DNA of 26,594 nt, from positions 1 through 26,594 of the forward strand of contig JBFNEZ010000033.1 in the NCBI GenBank assembly GCA_040797825.1. Direction: 5' to 3'. Origin of the DNA: Geosporobacter sp040797825 (lineage in GTDB: Bacteria > Bacillota > Clostridia > Peptostreptococcales > Thermotaleaceae). Positions 22,630-26,594 of the stretch are shown in pieces; position 1 is the first letter of the stretch, and every line of letters begins with the position of its first letter. Made by a program: the position numbers and the translations under genes. The notes under the pieces are model-generated. The model was not told where the DNA came from. It did no database searches and saw only the letters and a list, made by a program, of their open reading frames with translations.

Positions 22630-22697
22630 GAAAAAAAGGGATCTGCTAGGAAGAAGTAGAAGTTAATAAAAGGTAAGGGGGAATGCTCATTTCCCCC
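22630..22697 (+). repeat. Intergenic hairpins after the CoA-transferase gene
   Basis: GGGGGAA and TTCCCCC (22677-22683 / 22691-22697) form a perfect 7-bp GC-rich stem. It is followed by AAAAG and not by T residues, so it is not a standard terminator. A weaker stem with two G-U pairs joins AGTAGGTCC to GGATCTGCT just upstream. The remainder of the 249-nt gap to the mutase gene is A+T-rich, with a TACAAT near 22796 but no good -35. Confidence 0.55.
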
Positions 22698-22841
22698 AAA
22701 AGTTATGCAAAGAAACCTCTAAAAAGAGTATTATTTGAGATAGAAAATGGGGAATATAAATTAGACTCATTTCCTATATATTATTTTTAAGCATTACAAT
22801 ATAAAATAAATAATGTTAGATTTATTTAAGGAGGAAAAAGA

Positions 22842-24518
22842 ATGTTTGAGAAAGAGAAACTAGACAAAATCAAAGAAAGCGCTGAAGCATTCAATGCGAA
22901 GTTACAAAAATCTATTGAAAAAAGGCCAGAAAGAAAACAAACTTTTGAAACGGGGTCTGGTGAAGTAGTAAATGCACTATACTCACCAGCAGATGTTCCT
23001 GAATTTGACTATATGGAAGATTTGGGAATGCCAGGAAGCTATCCTTATACAAGAGGTGTGCAGCCAAACATGTACCGCGGTAGATTCTGGACCATGAGAA
23101 TGTATGCAGGTTTTGCAACAGCTGAAGAATCTAACAAGCGTTACAAGTATCTGATTGAGCAAGGATCTATGGGTTTATCTGTAGCCTTCGACCTTCCAAC
23201 ACAAATCGGTTACGACTCTGATCATGCCCTTGCAGAAGGAGAAGTAGGAAAAGTTGGTGTTGCAATCGACTCCTTAGCAGATATGGAAATCCTATTTGAT
23301 GGAATTCCTTTAGATAAAGTATCTACTTCTATGACTATCAATGCACCTGCTTCTGTATTGCTTGCTATGTATATCGCAGTTGCTGAAAAACAAGGAGTTT
23401 CTTCTGACCAATTAAGAGGAACTATTCAAAATGATATATTAAAAGAATATATTGCTCGTGGAACTTACATCTTCCCAACAGAGCCATCCATGAGACTGAT
23501 TACAAATATATTTGAATATTGCTCAAAACATGTTCCACAATGGAATACAATCAGTATTTCTGGATATCACATCCGTGAAGCTGGTTCCACAGCAGCTCAG
23601 GAAGTTGGATTTACATTAGCAGACGGTATTGCTTATGTTGAAGCAGCTATCAAAGCTGGTCTAGATGTAGATGTATTTGCTCCAAGACTTTCTTTCTTCT
23701 TCAATGCTCACAATGATATTTTAGAAGAAGTAGCAAAATATAGAGCTGCAAGAAGATTATGGGCAAGAATTATGAAAGACAGATTTGGTGCAAAGGATCC
23801 AAAATCAATGCAATTAAAGTTCCATACCCAAACAGGAGGTTCAACTTTAACTGCACAGCAGCCTGAAAATAACATTGTTCGTGTTGCTATTCAGACATTA
23901 GCAGCTGTTCTTGGCGGAACTCAATCCCTACACACCAACTCTAAGGATGAAGCTTTAGCACTACCTACAGAAGATTCTGTACGTGTTGCTTTAAGAACAC
24001 AACAAATTGTTGCTTATGAAAGTGGTGCTGCAGATACAGTAGATCCATTAGCTGGTTCTTACTATATTGAGGCAAAAACTAGTGAAATTGAAAAAGCAGC
24101 TATGGAATACATCAAGAAAATTGATGAAATCGGTGGCGCGCCAAAGGCAATCGATGCTGGTTACATTCAACAAGAAATTATGGATGCAGCTTACAACTAT
24201 CAAAAAGATATCGAAGCTGGAAAAAGAATTATTGTTGGTATGAATAAGTTCCAAATCAAAGAGGAAGCGCCAAAAGGACTATTAAAAGTTGATCCATCTG
24301 TTGGAGAACTTCAAAAGAATAAATTAGTTGACCTAAGAAGCAAGAGAGATAACAGCGCTGTACAAGAAAAGTTAGAAGCGCTTAGAAAAGCATGCCAAGG
24401 TGATGAGAACCTTATGCCATTTATTTTAGATGCAGTAAGAGCATACGGAACACTTGGAGAGATCTGCGGCGTAATGAGAGAAGTATTTGGTGAGTATCAG
24501 CAATCCGTACAACTTTAA
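22842..24518 (+). CDS. Methylmalonyl-CoA mutase, large (catalytic) subunit
   Basis: The 558-residue subunit holds the TIM-barrel domain of adenosylcobalamin-dependent mutase; the B12-binding domain is a separate protein downstream, the split form seen in many anaerobes and archaea. Family segments include PYTRGVQPNMYRGR, GLSVAFDLPTQIGYDSDH and HTNSKDEALALPTE. The substrate-defining residues agree with methylmalonyl-CoA and not isobutyryl-CoA mutase: Tyr88 in RMYAGF and Arg206 in YIARGTYIFP correspond to Tyr89 and Arg207 of the Propionibacterium enzyme, where isobutyryl-CoA mutase has Phe and Gln. His243 in SGYH matches His244. It interconverts succinyl-CoA and methylmalonyl-CoA. AAGGAGG precedes the ATG. 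Confidence 0.95.
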   Translation: MFEKEKLDKIKESAEAFNAKLQKSIEKRPERKQTFETGSGEVVNALYSPADVPEFDYMEDLGMPGSYPYTRGVQPNMYRGRFWTMRMYAGFATAEESNKRYKYLIEQGSMGLSVAFDLPTQIGYDSDHALAEGEVGKVGVAIDSLADMEILFDGIPLDKVSTSMTINAPASVLLAMYIAVAEKQGVSSDQLRGTIQNDILKEYIARGTYIFPTEPSMRLITNIFEYCSKHVPQWNTISISGYHIREAGSTAAQEVGFTLADGIAYVEAAIKAGLDVDVFAPRLSFFFNAHNDILEEVAKYRAARRLWARIMKDRFGAKDPKSMQLKFHTQTGGSTLTAQQPENNIVRVAIQTLAAVLGGTQSLHTNSKDEALALPTEDSVRVALRTQQIVAYESGAADTVDPLAGSYYIEAKTSEIEKAAMEYIKKIDEIGGAPKAIDAGYIQQEIMDAAYNYQKDIEAGKRIIVGMNKFQIKEEAPKGLLKVDPSVGELQKNKLVDLRSKRDNSAVQEKLEALRKACQGDENLMPFILDAVRAYGTLGEICGVMREVFGEYQQSVQL

Positions 24519-24608
24519 GCATATACGGTTCGGAATATGGAAAAACTCAAGGAATAAATGTGTGTATAAATTAAAATAGAAAACCGATTGTATAAGGAGG
24601 AAATATTC

Positions 24609-25007
24609 ATGGATAGACCCATTAGAGTATTAGTTGCTAAACCAGGCCTTGATGGTCATGATAGAGGAGCAAAAGTAATTGCTAGAGCGCTTCGTGATGC
24701 AGGTATGGAGGTTATTTATACAGGATTAAGACAAACACCAGAGCAAATCGTAAATGCTACCATTCAAGAAGACGTAGATGTAGTAGCAATGAGCATTCTA
24801 TCTGGTGCCCATAGCACACTATTGCCAAAGGTGGTAGAATTATTAAAAACTGAAAATGTAGATGATGTTTTGGTTATCGGCGGTGGCGTTATTCCCGATG
24901 ATGACATTCCTTTCTTAAAGGAAAAAGGCGTTGCTGAAATCTTTACTCCAGGAACACCAACATCTACAACCATAGATTTCATCAGAGAGAATATTAAGAG
25001 AAAATAA
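24609..25007 (+). CDS. Methylmalonyl-CoA mutase, B12-binding subunit
   Basis: The 132-residue protein is a Rossmann-like cobalamin-binding domain. It has the His-on motif DGHDRG (the histidine replaces dimethylbenzimidazole as lower ligand of cobalt), then VVAMSILSGAH and VIGGGVIPDDD. TPGT follows near the end. It assembles with the large subunit, encoded 90 nt upstream. I start it at ATG 24609, seven bases after AAGGAGG; TTG 24588 lies before that Shine-Dalgarno and would add seven residues of little sense. Confidence 0.94.
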   Translation: MDRPIRVLVAKPGLDGHDRGAKVIARALRDAGMEVIYTGLRQTPEQIVNATIQEDVDVVAMSILSGAHSTLLPKVVELLKTENVDDVLVIGGGVIPDDDIPFLKEKGVAEIFTPGTPTSTTIDFIRENIKRK

Positions 25008-25022
25008 TGATTGAGAAACCGT

Positions 25023-25059
25023 GCCAACAAACACAGACTTAAAGGATGTGTTTGTTGGC
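25023..25059 (+). repeat. 13-bp hairpin between the B12 subunit gene and meaB
   Basis: GCCAACAAACACA pairs perfectly with TGTGTTTGTTGGC around an 11-nt loop. It is followed by TAGGTTTGC, not a T run, so it is more likely a processing or stability element than a full terminator. Confidence 0.6.
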
Positions 25060-25090
25060 TAGGTTTGCAGTCAAAATAGGTGGTGTAGTT

Positions 25091-26020
25091 ATGGAATTAG
25101 CTGAAAGATTGCTGCAAGGAGACAAAAGAGCGGCTGCACGCTTGATATCCATGGCGGAAAACCATGATCCTCAGGCCGTAGAGATTTTAAAAAAACTTTA
25201 TGAACGTACTGGAAAGGCTCACGTAATTGGAATTACAGGACCTCCTGGTGCTGGAAAAAGTACACTTACAGATAAATTAGCCAAGGCAATTCGGGCAGAG
25301 GGAAAAACTGTAGCTATTATTGCCGTTGATCCTACCAGTCCCTTTACAGGAGGGTCTATACTAGGAGATAGGGTAAGAATGAATGATTTAAGTACCGATC
25401 CTGGGGTGTTTATTCGTAGTATGGGAACTAGAGGGCATTTAGGTGGACTTTCCAAAGCAACACAAGCTGCTGTAAAGGTACTGGATATCTATGGCGCAGA
25501 TTACATTTTTATTGAGACTGTAGGGGTTGGACAATCAGAGGTAGATATTGCAAAAAATGCAGACACAACATTAATGGTAATGGTACCTGGTCTTGGAGAT
25601 GATATTCAAGCTATTAAAGCGGGTATCATGGAAATAGGCGATGTATTTGCAGTGAATAAAGCAGATAGAGATGGTGCTAAAAGAACTGCCACAGAGATTG
25701 AAATGATGTTGGATTTTAATCAAACAGATTGGAGACCACCTGTACAACAAGTAATTGCCGTAGATAATAAAGGGATACAAGAACTGCTAGAACATCTTAA
25801 AAAGCATATGGACTACCTAAGAGATTCAGGAAAGCTGGAAGAAAAAAGAATCTTAAACAGCAAACTGGAAATAGTAGATTTGGTGCAGGAAAACCTTATG
25901 CGTATGATTTTAGATAAATCCAGCAAGGAAGAAATGATTAATAAGTTAGCGGCAGATGTCGCTGGCAGAAAGGCAGACCCCTATACGGCTGCTGAAAAAA
26001 TTTTGCAGGAAATCAAATAA
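25091..26020 (+). CDS. meaB: MeaB/ArgK-family GTPase chaperone of methylmalonyl-CoA mutase
   Basis: The 309-residue G3E-family GTPase protects and reactivates the mutase and gates delivery of adenosylcobalamin. Walker A GPPGAGKST spans residues 50-58. The switch region VDPTSPFTGGSILGDRVRM follows, then the Walker B-like FIETVGVGQSEVDI and the NKAD guanine motif. The start ATG 25091 follows AGGTGG; the upstream frame begins inside the hairpin and is not used. It sits between the B12 subunit and the epimerase, as in many mutase operons. It was formerly annotated as an arginine/ornithine transport ATPase (ArgK), which the context excludes. Confidence 0.94.
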   Translation: MELAERLLQGDKRAAARLISMAENHDPQAVEILKKLYERTGKAHVIGITGPPGAGKSTLTDKLAKAIRAEGKTVAIIAVDPTSPFTGGSILGDRVRMNDLSTDPGVFIRSMGTRGHLGGLSKATQAAVKVLDIYGADYIFIETVGVGQSEVDIAKNADTTLMVMVPGLGDDIQAIKAGIMEIGDVFAVNKADRDGAKRTATEIEMMLDFNQTDWRPPVQQVIAVDNKGIQELLEHLKKHMDYLRDSGKLEEKRILNSKLEIVDLVQENLMRMILDKSSKEEMINKLAADVAGRKADPYTAAEKILQEIK

Positions 26021-26103
26021 TTTATTCATTAGGGTGGGAGGCAATTGACCGATGCAGTTGACTGATGAAAATACCCTAAAAATATAAAAAAGGAGGATGA
26101 ATC

Positions 26104-26508
26104 ATGAAAGTATTAAAGGTAGATCACATTGGCGTAGCAGTAAAAAGTCTTGACGAGACCTTAAAGTTTTATCAAGAAATGTTAGGTTTAGAACTTCAAG
26201 GTACAGAAGTGGTAGAAGAGCAAAAGGTAAAAGTAGCTTTCTTGCCTGTAGGAGATACAGAAGTAGAACTGCTTGAATCAACAGAAGCTGATGGACCGAT
26301 TGCTAAATTTATTGAGAAAAAAGGTGAAGGTATTCAACACATTGCTTTCCGTGTGGAAAACATTGAAGAAGCCATCGCTGAATTAATGTCTAAAGGTGTT
26401 AAGATGATCGATGAAAAACCAAGATATGGAGCTGGCGGAGCTAAAATTGCATTTTGCCATCCCAAAAGTACAAACGGCGTACTTGTAGAAATCAGCGAAA
26501 GAGAGTAA
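26104..26508 (+). CDS. mce: Methylmalonyl-CoA epimerase
   Basis: The 134-residue vicinal oxygen chelate protein consists of two paired beta-alpha-beta modules. Likely metal ligands are His8 (VDHIGVAV), Glu55 (VELLE), His79 (IQHIAFRV) and Glu129 (VLVEISE). It interconverts (R)- and (S)-methylmalonyl-CoA, linking the mutase to the decarboxylase that starts downstream. AAAGGAGG precedes the ATG. The 83-nt gap after meaB contains two near-identical TTGACYGATG copies (26045-26054 and 26058-26067) of no clear role. Confidence 0.93.
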   Translation: MKVLKVDHIGVAVKSLDETLKFYQEMLGLELQGTEVVEEQKVKVAFLPVGDTEVELLESTEADGPIAKFIEKKGEGIQHIAFRVENIEEAIAELMSKGVKMIDEKPRYGAGGAKIAFCHPKSTNGVLVEISERE

Positions 26509-26513
26509 TTTAT

Positions 26514-26536
26514 AGCTGTCGATACTATCGACAGCT
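26514..26536 (+). repeat. 10-bp hairpin between mce and the decarboxylase gene
   Basis: AGCTGTCGAT pairs perfectly with ATCGACAGCT around ACT. Only TTAAAA follows, so it lacks the U tract of a strong terminator. It is the junction between mce and the next gene of the pathway. Confidence 0.6.
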
Positions 26537-26566
26537 TTAAAATCAGAGTAGGAGGTATAGAAAAAC

Positions 26567-26594
26567 ATGGCAAATAACAAAATAGAAGATTTGC
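26567..26594 (+). CDS. Probable methylmalonyl-CoA decarboxylase/carboxyltransferase alpha subunit, 5' end (partial)
   Basis: Only nine codons (MANNKIEDL) are inside the window. The ATG follows AGGAGG at 26549-26554 with a 12-nt gap. The KIEDL start and the position after mce match the biotin-dependent carboxyltransferase subunit (MmdA/PccB group) that removes CO2 from (S)-methylmalonyl-CoA to give propionyl-CoA. Because so little is visible, the product is inferred mostly from context. Confidence 0.5.

Noticed and set aside
25046..25090. Upstream start for meaB within the intergenic hairpin
   Set aside because: The ATG lies in the hairpin loop/stem region with no proper Shine-Dalgarno spacing, and MeaB homologues begin near the ATG at 25091.
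26052..26087. Eleven-codon frame (MQLTDENTLKI) between meaB and mce, preceded by GGGAGG
   Set aside because: Too short to distinguish from chance, with no structural context; the nearby TTGACYGATG duplication was noted only in the mce entry.
1..26594. CRISPR array, prophage or insertion sequence
   Set aside because: No regularly spaced direct repeats, transposase, integrase or phage structural gene was seen; gene order is that of a conserved chromosomal core.

Overview
The window is a stretch of low-G+C, gene-dense chromosome with every recognisable gene on the + strand. It looks like an anaerobic, endospore-forming member of the Clostridia. The gene order mfd / parvulin foldase / spoVT / spoVB / mazG (yabN) / HU / rqcP (yabO) / yabP / yabQ / divIC / yabR / spoIIE / yabS / yabT / tilS / ftsH is the conserved Firmicutes sporulation and cell-division neighbourhood. 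Together with the adjoining methylmalonyl-CoA genes it suggests an Alkaliphilus-like or related clostridium. That placement is an inference from gene content, not from a database search. REGION 1 (1-5690): the 3' end of mfd, a secreted PpiC-type foldase lipoprotein, the forespore regulator SpoVT, the SpoVB-type lipid flippase, the YabN/MazG fusion and HU. REGION 2 (5691-7110): rqcP, then an unexpected pair encoding a bacterial-microcompartment shell protein (EutS) and its companion P-loop protein (EutP). The pair has its own sigma-A promoter and a long terminator hairpin, and no other eut gene is present. REGION 3 (7111-11060): a SpoIID/LytB-domain protein, yabP, yabQ, a DivIC-like septation protein, an S1-domain protein behind a perfect consensus promoter, and a short Ppx/GppA phosphatase. 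REGION 4 (11061-11510): four tRNA genes (Met-CAT, Glu-TTC, Val-TAC, Asp-GTC) ending in a 29-bp perfect palindrome. REGION 5 (11510-19690): spoIIE behind a Spo0A-type promoter with the hallmark 21-bp spacer, a 121-nt multi-hairpin element, the vWA protein YabS, the YabT-like kinase, tilS and ftsH. The hpt gene often found between tilS and ftsH is absent. REGION 6 (19691-26594): an FlK-type hotdog thioesterase, a DUF3870 protein, and a succinate/propionate module. That module holds a class I CoA-transferase, methylmalonyl-CoA mutase large and B12-binding subunits, the MeaB GTPase chaperone, methylmalonyl-CoA epimerase, and the first codons of the methylmalonyl-CoA decarboxylase alpha subunit at the right edge. 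These enzymes interconvert succinate and propionyl-CoA; the thioesterase and DUF3870 genes are candidate accessory members. Most genes are ordinary for the lineage. The items most worth a second look are the orphan eutS-eutP insertion, the 121-nt structured element, the hairpins without U-tracts at junctions of the mutase operon, and the FlK-like thioesterase with an exactly conserved catalytic spacing.
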